45,139 bases of DNA from Sulfurospirillaceae bacterium (GTDB taxonomy: Bacteria; Campylobacterota; Campylobacteria; Campylobacterales; Sulfurospirillaceae): assembly GCA_028693565.1 (NCBI GenBank), contig JAQUVE010000005.1:1-45139 (forward strand), read 5' to 3'. Shown here piece after piece: positions 25,455 to 32,755 of this stretch. How positions within the stretch are numbered: the first letter of the stretch is position 1; every line of letters starts with the position of its first letter. Below the pieces are notes generated by a model, which worked only from the letters and a program-made list of their open reading frames with translations, searched no databases and had not been told where the DNA came from. The translations under genes were made by a program, and so were the position numbers.

Positions 25455-26144
25455 ATGAAAATCCATGAAAAATACCTCGAAGCGTTAAAGACATTTGATG
25501 ACTTCGTAACCGTTTCCGAATGGGCAGTAAGATTTGGCGAAATGTACCCTGAGCTTTTGGACAAAGCCAACAAAGAAGCCCAAAACCAAAAGAACGATAC
25601 AACAGGTCTGCGTGAACTTGCCGCGCGTATCTCTTCACGCCTTGCCACGGGTGGATTTGATGGGTTGGTTGAGATAGATGCAACCGAACGCCCTCGCAAA
25701 GTCAAATACATCACCAAAGAAGAACTCACCGAAAAAGCGACCCAAGAGCTAGAAGAAGACATCGAGCCGCTTCGCCGTCAAGACATCATCAACCAAGCCA
25801 AAGAGAGTTTGGAAGCAAAAGAGCTTTACAGGATTAGCGAGTTTGAGGACATTCAAAAAAAATTTAAAAACTTCCTTGGCATTGACTTTGAGATAGACCA
25901 CGCTCAGGCACTTTTAGATGATGCCAAACAAGGCAAACATCACCCTGACAATTTTCAACTTTTGCTTAAATACCACAATGTGAAAAAGTATAAAAACAGC
26001 TGGCAGAGATTTAGCATCGAAGAACAAATAGACTACATCTATAAAGTCGTAGAATTGCACAAAATCTTAGAAGATAAATTAGATGTCAAACTGGATACTG
26101 CTATTTTGGAGAATTTGTTGAGCAGGTTAAAAGCAGTCTATTAA
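25455..26144 (+). CDS. HNH-like nuclease candidate, accessory gene of the restriction cassette
   Basis: The 229-residue protein has three parts. Residues 1-85 look like a winged-helix DNA-binding region (TVSEWAVRFGEMYPELLDKA, then VKYITKEE). Residues 90-135 are helical and charged. Residues 140-190 hold an HNH-like pattern: D148-H149 in EIDHAQAL, then HHPDN with N166, then QLLLKYHN with H174 and N175 and a following Lys. This matches the DH...N-Q-L...(C/H)-N-x-x-K arrangement of beta-beta-alpha metal nucleases, but without zinc cysteines. It starts 10 bp after the metallopeptidase gene, with AAAGGA five bases before the ATG at 25455. Nuclease function is inferred from the motif. It could also be a non-catalytic DNA-binding partner. 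Confidence 0.7.
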   Translation: MKIHEKYLEALKTFDDFVTVSEWAVRFGEMYPELLDKANKEAQNQKNDTTGLRELAARISSRLATGGFDGLVEIDATERPRKVKYITKEELTEKATQELEEDIEPLRRQDIINQAKESLEAKELYRISEFEDIQKKFKNFLGIDFEIDHAQALLDDAKQGKHHPDNFQLLLKYHNVKKYKNSWQRFSIEEQIDYIYKVVELHKILEDKLDVKLDTAILENLLSRLKAVY

Positions 26145-26148
26145 ATCT

Positions 26149-26206
26149 TTTACATGTAAGACTGAGAAAGCCATTTCAAGGCTTACCCGTCTTTTTACAT
26201 GTAAAA
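26149..26206. terminator. Bidirectional terminator with two TTTACATGTAA palindromes
   Basis: The inner stem is AAGAC/AAGCC (26158-26162, 26168-26172) with GGCTT/GTCTT (26180-26184, 26189-26193). It is extended outward by TTTACATGT pairing with ACATGTAAA across a small bulge. The right arm is a perfect 14-bp palindrome. It separates the convergent HNH-like gene and hcp. Confidence 0.65.
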
Positions 26207-26208
26207 CC

Positions 26209-27540
26209 TTACTCTACTTTTTTAATCAACAATTTTTCCATATCAGAACTTGCATCACCCGTTAAATGCAAGTTAAAGTTCTCTTGCAAGAATGAGAAGA
26301 TGTCATCGGTGACAAATTGTGGTGGTTTTGGTCCGAGGTAGATATCTTGGATACCGATGCTAAAGAGTGACAACAAGATCAATACCGCTTTTTGCTCCAT
26401 CCAGCTTAGAACAATCGAAACGGGTAAATCGTTCACAGGAGTGCTTAATGCTTCACTGAGTACTAATGCGATGTGAATGCCGCCATTGCTATCGTTGCAT
26501 TGTCCAAGGTCGAGGTAGCGAGGAATGCCTGTGTCTGCAACCGTTCCAAAGTCAATGTCGTTAAATCTAAATTTACCACAGCTTGATGTTAAAATCACAC
26601 AGTCATTCGGAAGATTTTTTGCCATTTCTCTGAAGTATTCACCACCACTGCCTGGAGCATCACAACCCGCGATAACGAAGAATTGGCTGATTTTACCCGC
26701 TTGTACTGCTTCCAAAATTTGAGGTGCAAGTCCTAAGATGGTTTTATAGTGGTGACCAGTGACCAGTGTTTCCTCACTGTCAAAACCTGTTACATCTGGC
26801 AAAGAAAGCGTTTGAGCGATCACTTCACTAAAGTCATTGTTGTGAATTTTTTTGCCCTCTTTGATACCTACGATGTCGTAGGTGTAGAGTCTATCCACAT
26901 AGGTTGAGTTTGATTTTGGAGGCACGATACAGTTGGTATTCACGATGATGGTTCCACCCCATGCTTCAAAAAGTTTGGTTTGGTCAAACCATGATTTGCC
27001 AATGTTCCCTTTAAGGTGTGCATATTTGCGAAGTTCTGGGTAGCCGTGTGCTGGGATCATCTCAGAGTGCGTGTAGATGTTGATGCCTTTGCCATCGGTT
27101 TGTTTAAGAAGCTCTAAGAGCATATCAAGGTTGTGACCACTGACCAAGATCGCTTTGCCCTCAGCCTTGTTTTGAGAGATGCGAACAGGCGTTGGGATAC
27201 CAAGGTGAGACGTGTGCGCTTCACTTAAGATGTTCATCATCTCAATGCCAGCAGTTCCTACTTTCATGAGTTGTTTGATGTGGTCATCAAAGTTAAAATT
27301 GACGTTGGTAAGGGTAAAATAAAGTGTCTCAGCGATAACATCGTCAACTTTTTTGGTATCGGCACCAAATTCATTGGCGTGCGTTCTATAAGCACTAAGT
27401 CCTTTAAGACCGTAAATCATGATATCTTGTAACTTTGCGAGATTGGCATCTTTGCCACACGTTCCTATTTCTTGACCTTTAGCACCACAGCCATTAATGG
27501 CGCTCATTGAGCATTGGTCACAAAACATACTTAAAGACAT
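26209..27540 (-). CDS. hcp: Hybrid cluster protein (hydroxylamine reductase), short form
   Basis: The 443-residue protein has N-terminal cluster cysteines C7, C10, C18 and C28. Hybrid-cluster ligand regions follow: SGHNLDML, VNTNCIVPP, VIAGCDAPG, LTSSCGKFRFNDIDFG and LDLGQCNDSNGG. Hcp handles nitric oxide and hydroxylamine under low oxygen. The usual class I and II enzymes have about 540-550 residues. This one lacks about 100, probably the second helical segment, as in the short class III forms. The C18 to C28 spacing is also longer than the usual five or six residues. An FNR-type box and an extended -10 lie just upstream, in line with anaerobic or nitrosative control. Confidence 0.92.
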   Translation of the reverse strand: MSLSMFCDQCSMSAINGCGAKGQEIGTCGKDANLAKLQDIMIYGLKGLSAYRTHANEFGADTKKVDDVIAETLYFTLTNVNFNFDDHIKQLMKVGTAGIEMMNILSEAHTSHLGIPTPVRISQNKAEGKAILVSGHNLDMLLELLKQTDGKGINIYTHSEMIPAHGYPELRKYAHLKGNIGKSWFDQTKLFEAWGGTIIVNTNCIVPPKSNSTYVDRLYTYDIVGIKEGKKIHNNDFSEVIAQTLSLPDVTGFDSEETLVTGHHYKTILGLAPQILEAVQAGKISQFFVIAGCDAPGSGGEYFREMAKNLPNDCVILTSSCGKFRFNDIDFGTVADTGIPRYLDLGQCNDSNGGIHIALVLSEALSTPVNDLPVSIVLSWMEQKAVLILLSLFSIGIQDIYLGPKPPQFVTDDIFSFLQENFNLHLTGDASSDMEKLLIKKVE

Positions 27541-27566
27541 ATTTTCTCCTAATTAAATTTTAGGAA

Positions 27567-27575
27567 ATCTTAGCA
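27567..27575 (-). promoter_or_regulatory. hcp extended -10 element
   Basis: The minus strand reads TGCTAAGAT, giving a start near 27560 and a 20-nt leader with AGGAG before hcp. The predicted start is 41.5 bp from the centre of the FNR-type box, the exact class II activator distance. Confidence 0.55.
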
Positions 27576-27590
27576 GGAGCAAAAAAAGAT

Positions 27591-27616
27591 TACATTGATT
27601 GACATCAATCAATGTA
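27591..27616 (-). promoter_or_regulatory. FNR-type box for hcp, also the uppS terminator hairpin
   Basis: A 12-bp perfect inverted repeat contains TTGATTGACATCAA (27595-27608), an exact match to the FNR/CRP-family consensus TTGAT-N4-ATCAA. On the minus strand the repeat begins 5 nt past the uppS stop and is followed by ATCTTTTTTT. It thus also has the form of an intrinsic terminator for uppS. Confidence 0.65.
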
Positions 27617-27620
27617 GAAG

Positions 27621-28307
27621 TTATTCGCTAATAACAGCTCCAAAACGGCGTTCTGTTTGGCGGTATTCGGAGACAATCGCTTCAAGCTCTCCAAAAGAGA
27701 ACTCAGGCCAAAGTGTTTTGGTAAAAAAGAGTTCCGCATAGGCGGCTTGCCAAAGCAAAAAGTTCGACAACCGACAATCTCCACCTGTGCGTATGAGTAA
27801 ATCTACAGGGGGCATACCTGCTGTATCAAGGTGATTTTCAAGTATCTCTGGTGTTAGGATTTGATGTGTTTTTGTTGCTTCATTGATTGCACGTATAATC
27901 TCATCACGGGCACCATAATTGATGGCAACGACTTGCGTCATCCCTGTGCAATGAGCTGTTTGCTCTTTTGCATTATGTATCTCTTTTTGTAACGAATGCG
28001 AAAACTTGCTGATATCTCCGATGACGGTAAACTTAATATTATGCTCTTTTAAAACACTCACTTCTGTTTTAAGATATTTTTCTAAAAGTTTCATCAACAC
28101 TGCAACTTCTGTTTTGGGTCTATTCCAATTTTCCGTACTAAAAGCATAGAGGCTAAGATACTTTATCCCCATTTTAGCGGCATATTTTGTAATCTCTCGT
28201 ACATTTTTAGCCCCTACCCTATGACCATAGGAGCGCTCTTTGCCATAACGTTTTGCCCAACGCCCATTGCCATCCATGATAATTGCTAAATGTTCCAAAT
28301 CATTCAT
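27621..28307 (-). CDS. uppS: Undecaprenyl diphosphate synthase
   Basis: The 228-residue protein has the catalytic start AIIMDGNGRWAKR (Asp in MDGN), then YALFSTENW-like SLYAFSTENWNRP and the C-terminal LIRTGGDCRLSNFLLWQAAYAELFF. It adds isopentenyl units in cis to farnesyl diphosphate, making the lipid carrier for peptidoglycan and O-antigen synthesis. It acts in the cytoplasm at the membrane. Length is normal for the epsilonproteobacterial form. It is divergent from rho. Confidence 0.96.
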   Translation of the reverse strand: MNDLEHLAIIMDGNGRWAKRYGKERSYGHRVGAKNVREITKYAAKMGIKYLSLYAFSTENWNRPKTEVAVLMKLLEKYLKTEVSVLKEHNIKFTVIGDISKFSHSLQKEIHNAKEQTAHCTGMTQVVAINYGARDEIIRAINEATKTHQILTPEILENHLDTAGMPPVDLLIRTGGDCRLSNFLLWQAAYAELFFTKTLWPEFSFGELEAIVSEYRQTERRFGAVISE

Positions 28308-28337
28308 ACTCTCTACTTTATGACATTCTAAATTTTG

Positions 28338-28365
28338 AAAGTCAAATTCTACCCTCTTTGACTTT
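28338..28365. promoter_or_regulatory. 9-bp inverted repeat between uppS and rho
   Basis: AAAGTCAAA (28338-28346) and TTTGACTTT (28357-28365) form a perfect dyad eight bases upstream of the rho -35 box. It could be an operator for either divergent gene. Confidence 0.35.
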
Positions 28366-28373
28366 AGCTTTAC

Positions 28374-28402
28374 TTGACAAATTTTCTTGCTTTGAATAAA
28401 AT
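28374..28402 (+). promoter_or_regulatory. Strong sigma-70 promoter of rho
   Basis: TTGACA (28374-28379), a 17-bp spacer and TAAAAT (28397-28402). Transcription would start near 28409, leaving a leader of about 108 nt before rho. Confidence 0.75.
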
Positions 28403-28484
28403 AACGGCATTACTACTTAAATCGACTCAAGCAACTCATTCTCTTAGAATACCTTTATTCTTTAACAAGAGACATCTTAGCTTC

Positions 28485-28520
28485 ATGAACGATAAAATAC
28501 ATAAAAAGAAGGCGAAATGA
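28485..28520 (+). CDS. Possible leader peptide overlapping the rho start
   Basis: An 11-codon frame reads [11 protein letters not shown]. Its TGA overlaps the rho ATG as ATGA. Lys-rich content and coupling to rho suggest a regulatory upstream frame, but there is no good ribosome binding site of its own. Confidence 0.25.
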   Translation: MNDKIHKKKAK

Positions 28521-29872
28521 GCGGAAACACTCCAACCTCAACCAATCCAAACTGTGCTACTCCCACCGGTCATCCTAAAGCAAATCATCATGCAAAATCT
28601 CGAACACACGTTCCTGTTGATGGTTACAAAATAGAAGGGCTGAGAACAACACCACTTGAAAAACTTTTAGAAATTGCAACAGACCTTGGTATCGAAAATC
28701 CTAATGAACTTAAACGTCAAGATTTGATGTTTGAAATTTTAAAATCGCAAGTCAATCAAGGTGGATTTATCCTTTTTACGGGTATCTTAGAAATTGCTGG
28801 CGAAGGCTATGGCTTTTTGCGAGCTACCGATGCTAACTTCTCAGATAGTGCTAATGATGCCTATGTTAGTAGTACGCAAGTTAAGAAATTTGCACTTAGA
28901 ACAGGTGATATTGTCACAGGACAAGTACGACCACCAAAAGATCAAGAGCGTTATTATGCGCTTCTAAAAATCGAAGCGATTAATTATTTGCCGATGGCAG
29001 AAAGTAAAAAACGTCCTTTATTTGAAAACTTAACACCTCTTTATCCGACAGAAAAAATCAAACTTGAATACGATCCGATGAAGATCACTGGGCGTGTACT
29101 TGACCTTTTTACGCCATTGGGTAAAGGTCAACGTGGGCTTATCGTAGCGCCTCCACGAAGCGGTAAAACAGAACTTATGAAAGAGCTTGCGCATGGAATT
29201 TCTCGCAATCATCCTGAAGCGGAACTTATCGTTTTACTTGTTGATGAAAGACCTGAAGAAGTAACGGATATGCAACGTTGTGTACAAGGTGAAGTGTATA
29301 GTTCAACGTTTGATATGCCAGCATCAAACCATGTGCGTGTCGCAAACCTTGTCATTGAAAAAGCAAAACGCCGTGTAGAGATGGGTAAAGATGTTATCAT
29401 TCTTTTGGACTCTATCACCCGACTTGCACGTGCTTACAACACCGTAACGCCTTCTAGCGGAAAAGTACTCAGCGGTGGTGTCGATGCCAATGCTTTACAT
29501 AAACCTAAACGCTTCTTTGGAGCGGCTAGAAATATTGAATTTGGCGGTAGTTTAACCATCATCTCAACTGCACTTATTGAAACGGGTAGTCGCATGGATG
29601 AAGTTATCTTTGAAGAATTCAAAGGTACAGGTAACAGTGAAATTGTTTTGGATAGAAATATCTCTGATAGAAGAATCTACCCAGCGATTAACATCATGAA
29701 ATCAGCTACACGTAAAGAAGAGCTTCTACTCTCACCTGATCGTCTCCAAAAAATTTGGGCACTTAGAAGTGCGTTTAGCCAAATGGATGATATCGAGGCT
29801 CTTAAATTTCTCTATGCAAAAATGTTAAAAACCAAGGATAATGAAGAACTTTTATCAATTATGAATGACTAA
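28517..29872 (+). CDS. rho: Transcription termination factor Rho
   Basis: The 451-residue protein has the RNA-binding domain (about 50-165, with GYGFLRA) and the ATPase core with Walker A PPRSGKTE (about 212-219), [14 protein letters not shown], the [11 protein letters not shown] region and the R-loop [11 protein letters not shown]. It forms a hexamer that tracks along RNA and ends transcription. Compared with the 419-residue E. coli protein it has an extra N-terminal tail of about 45 residues rich in Asn, Thr, Pro and His. It is first in a rho-dnaX-asparaginase-domain operon. The start has AAGG upstream. Confidence 0.97.
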   Translation: MSGNTPTSTNPNCATPTGHPKANHHAKSRTHVPVDGYKIEGLRTTPLEKLLEIATDLGIENPNELKRQDLMFEILKSQVNQGGFILFTGILEIAGEGYGFLRATDANFSDSANDAYVSSTQVKKFALRTGDIVTGQVRPPKDQERYYALLKIEAINYLPMAESKKRPLFENLTPLYPTEKIKLEYDPMKITGRVLDLFTPLGKGQRGLIVAPPRSGKTELMKELAHGISRNHPEAELIVLLVDERPEEVTDMQRCVQGEVYSSTFDMPASNHVRVANLVIEKAKRRVEMGKDVIILLDSITRLARAYNTVTPSSGKVLSGGVDANALHKPKRFFGAARNIEFGGSLTIISTALIETGSRMDEVIFEEFKGTGNSEIVLDRNISDRRIYPAINIMKSATRKEELLLSPDRLQKIWALRSAFSQMDDIEALKFLYAKMLKTKDNEELLSIMND

Positions 29873-29893
29873 AATTATTACAAAGGTAGCGTT

Positions 29894-31519
29894 GTGTCAC
29901 AAGTACTAGCCCTTAAATATCGCCCATCATCATTTGATAAATTGATTGGGCAAGAGTCGATTACGCAAACACTTACTCTTGCTCTTACGCAAAATAGGCT
30001 CTCTCACGCGTACCTTTTTTCAGGCCTTAGAGGAAGTGGAAAAACATCAACGGCGCGTATCTTTGCAAAGGCACTTTTATGTGATTTAGGGCCAACAGCT
30101 ACCCCATGTGAACTCTGCCCTCACTGCTTAAGTGCCAATGAAAATCGCCATATCGACATCATTGAAATGGATGCCGCATCAAATCGTGGAATCGACGATA
30201 TCCGTGATTTAATCGAAAATACCAAATACAAACCTAATAGCGCTCGTTTTAAAATTTTTATCATCGATGAAGTGCATATGCTAACCCCACAAGCGTTTAA
30301 CGCCCTTTTAAAAACACTGGAAGAGCCTCCGCCTTATGTCAAATTTATTTTAGCGACAACAGATCCACTTAAACTTCCAGCAACGATACTTTCACGCACA
30401 CAGCATTTTCGTTTTAAACAGATCAAAACCACCGATGTAGTCAACCACCTTTGCCATATCCTTAATCTGGAAAATGTCGAATATGAAAAAGAGGCTCTAG
30501 AGATGCTTAGTCGAGCAGGCAATGGCTCATTGCGTGACACCTTGACCTTACTTGATCAAGCAATAATCTATGCTAAAGGCTTTATATCTCCACAAAGTAT
30601 TGCTACAATGCTAGGATTACTTGATCCCAATCAGCTAGAAACCATTTTTACAGCTATCTTAAATGGCGACAAAACGGCACTTTTACACATCATCAAAGAG
30701 CTTGAAAACTACGAATGTGAAGTCGTTATAGATGAGCTTATCGCTTATCTTAAAAACGCTTTTTTTGAGCAAGACAGACGCTTTTCAACGCTTTTGTATG
30801 AACGTTTTTTTAAGATACTCAGTGAATCTAAACAGCTTTTATATATCAATGCTAACAATGGTTTTGTACTCAGCCTACTCCTTTTTAAAATGGTGGAAGC
30901 AACACATATTAAAACCATCGAAGAGATGATTGACTCACTTGAAAATGAAAAATTCAGAGTACCTCATCATGCGGCAGTAAAACCCATAGAAAAGGCAGAA
31001 GTACCTACTACTACAACAGTTCACGCGCAAACGACCTCTTCATCAGGCTTATTTCAAAAATTGATCGAAAAACTATATGATCGCAATATAGAGCTTGGCG
31101 AATGCTTTGAGCAAAATATTCATTTTATCAGCCATGAAGAGCATCTTTTAATGCTTGAATCCTCAGCCGTTGAAGAAGCTAGTAAAAAACTCAATACCCA
31201 TTATGGTATTATCAAACATTTTGTTCAAGAACTTTATGGCTTAGAGACTAAAATCAAAATTATTAAAAATACGAAAGAAGAAGCGCTTACACAACCTTTA
31301 AACAATCAAGCGGAAACCCATGCCAACGAGGAAAGCTCCTCGATGTTAGAAGATGAATTAAATCAGCTTGAAGGAAGCAATACTGAAAGTTGTGTAGCAA
31401 GTCATATCAGTGCAGAGAAACGTGAGATTGATGCTAAAGAGATTCTAAAGGATCCTTTTATCCAAAGAGCACAAGAGCTTTTCGATCCACGTAAAATTAC
31501 CATACACCCAAAGGTCTAA
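29894..31519 (+). CDS. dnaX: DNA polymerase III subunit gamma/tau
   Basis: The 541-residue clamp-loader subunit has Walker A GLRGSGKTST (about 45), the zinc-binding set C-ELC-PHC (about 75-85), IIDEVHMLTPQAFNALLKTLEEPP and sensor 1 ATTDPLKLPATILSR. The C-terminal part (from about 370) is variable and acidic. It loads the sliding clamp onto primed DNA. The GTG start at 29894 follows AAAGG and lies 21 bp after rho. I see no obvious slippery run for a separate gamma form. Confidence 0.95.
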   Translation: MSQVLALKYRPSSFDKLIGQESITQTLTLALTQNRLSHAYLFSGLRGSGKTSTARIFAKALLCDLGPTATPCELCPHCLSANENRHIDIIEMDAASNRGIDDIRDLIENTKYKPNSARFKIFIIDEVHMLTPQAFNALLKTLEEPPPYVKFILATTDPLKLPATILSRTQHFRFKQIKTTDVVNHLCHILNLENVEYEKEALEMLSRAGNGSLRDTLTLLDQAIIYAKGFISPQSIATMLGLLDPNQLETIFTAILNGDKTALLHIIKELENYECEVVIDELIAYLKNAFFEQDRRFSTLLYERFFKILSESKQLLYINANNGFVLSLLLFKMVEATHIKTIEEMIDSLENEKFRVPHHAAVKPIEKAEVPTTTTVHAQTTSSSGLFQKLIEKLYDRNIELGECFEQNIHFISHEEHLLMLESSAVEEASKKLNTHYGIIKHFVQELYGLETKIKIIKNTKEEALTQPLNNQAETHANEESSSMLEDELNQLEGSNTESCVASHISAEKREIDAKEILKDPFIQRAQELFDPRKITIHPKV

Positions 31520-31522
31520 ACT

Positions 31523-32035
31523 ATGTCAAAAATCCTTATTCTCAATACAGGCGGAACATTTAATAAACGTTATAATCCACTACGCGGTGAATTAGAAGTT
31601 CCCAATGACTCATTTGCATTAGAGTCAATCTTATGCTACTGTTATAATAGCGCCTATGAAATACAAAACATTATTCATAAAGACAGCTTAGATATGAACG
31701 ATGATGACCGTGCTTTAATAGCGCAATGCATCAATAATTCAACACATGACAAAATTATCATTGTACACGGTACTGACACTATGGATATTACAGCATCTTA
31801 TTTAGCCTCACATGTTACCTATAAAACAGTGATTCTTACAGGAGCCATGGTTCCTTTTAGTATCAATACCGTTGAAGCGACATCCAATTTTATGTTGGCA
31901 CTTTCAGACTTGCAAAGTAGAGAAAAAAGAGGTATTTTTATCGCTATGCACGGATTAGTTGCCCCATACAATGCTATTTATAAGAACAGAACGAAAGGAA
32001 TTTTTGAGCCTTGTGAAAACTCACAAGACTCGTAA
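31523..32035 (+). CDS. Stand-alone asparaginase N-terminal domain protein
   Basis: The 170-residue protein matches only the first domain of L-asparaginase. It has the TGGTFN loop with the catalytic Thr near residue 11, the HGTDTM box (about 82-87) with the second Thr-Asp pair, and VILTGAMVPFS. Normal asparaginases have about 330 residues and a C-terminal domain that completes the active site across the dimer. That domain is absent and no remains follow, because the next gene is convergent and overlaps by 15 bp. The gene starts 3 bp after dnaX. It is more likely a conserved short form than a recent truncation. Catalysis is uncertain. Confidence 0.8.
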   Translation: MSKILILNTGGTFNKRYNPLRGELEVPNDSFALESILCYCYNSAYEIQNIIHKDSLDMNDDDRALIAQCINNSTHDKIIIVHGTDTMDITASYLASHVTYKTVILTGAMVPFSINTVEATSNFMLALSDLQSREKRGIFIAMHGLVAPYNAIYKNRTKGIFEPCENSQDS

Positions 32036-32755
32036 GTTTTTTGTTTCTCTAAAGATAAAGTGACTCATAACAATCACATAATAGGGATAAATCACCACAC
32101 CAAAAAAGGGAATCATGGTTAAGAAGAAACAGACCATTGATATCCCTTTCAATTCTATACTCTTACGTGTTTTAAGCATTGTATATTCTGTTTGATTCAT
32201 CAGTGCAGAAGCAACTTCAAGCACCAACATTTTATGAAACATATAAAAGATAGGAAGAAAAAGCAGTAGATTAACCAATGGTAAAAGAGCTAATGGTAAC
32301 AGTACCATGAAGAGTACTAATGAAATCACAAGCGTTTTGACCAAAAGATACCCATAAGCAAAGAGGCTCATTCCCTTTTGCTGAACCTCAGGATAATATT
32401 TTGTCCCAATCTCTTTAATAAAATAACCGCTAAAAAATCCTACAATCGTTGAAAAAACTACTAAAAAAAGCACATATACAATAAACGCTGATGTAAAGAA
32501 AAATAGAACCGTTACAATCATTTTTGTCACGAAAAAAAGCGAAATAAGGCTTAGAAACCACGACTGCTCAATACTTTGATTGAGTCCATCCATCATGGAG
32601 ACAAACCATGTTGCCAAGGTTTCAACACTGCCAAATAAAAGAGCAACACCTATGACAAAAACAGCGATCGTAAGTATAAAAGAAAACAAGGTCACCAACA
32701 ATACCCTCGGTGAGAAAAAATCACCAAGGGCTGAGATAAAGATATTATGGGACAT
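32021..32755 (-). CDS. EI24-domain membrane protein (CysZ-like)
   Basis: The 244-residue protein has about five hydrophobic segments in the EI24/CysZ arrangement, including a long hairpin (about 15-90) and the PLALLPLVNLLLFLPIFYMFHKMLV stretch near 160-185. CysZ itself imports sulfate, but many EI24 proteins have no known cargo. It is the last gene of a prfB operon, its start touching the DUF945 stop. It overlaps the convergent asparaginase-domain gene by 15 bp. Confidence 0.8.
   Translation of the reverse strand: MSHNIFISALGDFFSPRVLLVTLFSFILTIAVFVIGVALLFGSVETLATWFVSMMDGLNQSIEQSWFLSLISLFFVTKMIVTVLFFFTSAFIVYVLFLVVFSTIVGFFSGYFIKEIGTKYYPEVQQKGMSLFAYGYLLVKTLVISLVLFMVLLPLALLPLVNLLLFLPIFYMFHKMLVLEVASALMNQTEYTMLKTRKSIELKGISMVCFFLTMIPFFGVVIYPYYVIVMSHFIFRETKNLRVL

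Noticed and set aside
31523-32035. Asparaginase fragment as a recent pseudogene
   Set aside because: There are no remains of the second domain, catalytic motifs are intact, and the gene is tightly packed between dnaX and a convergent gene.
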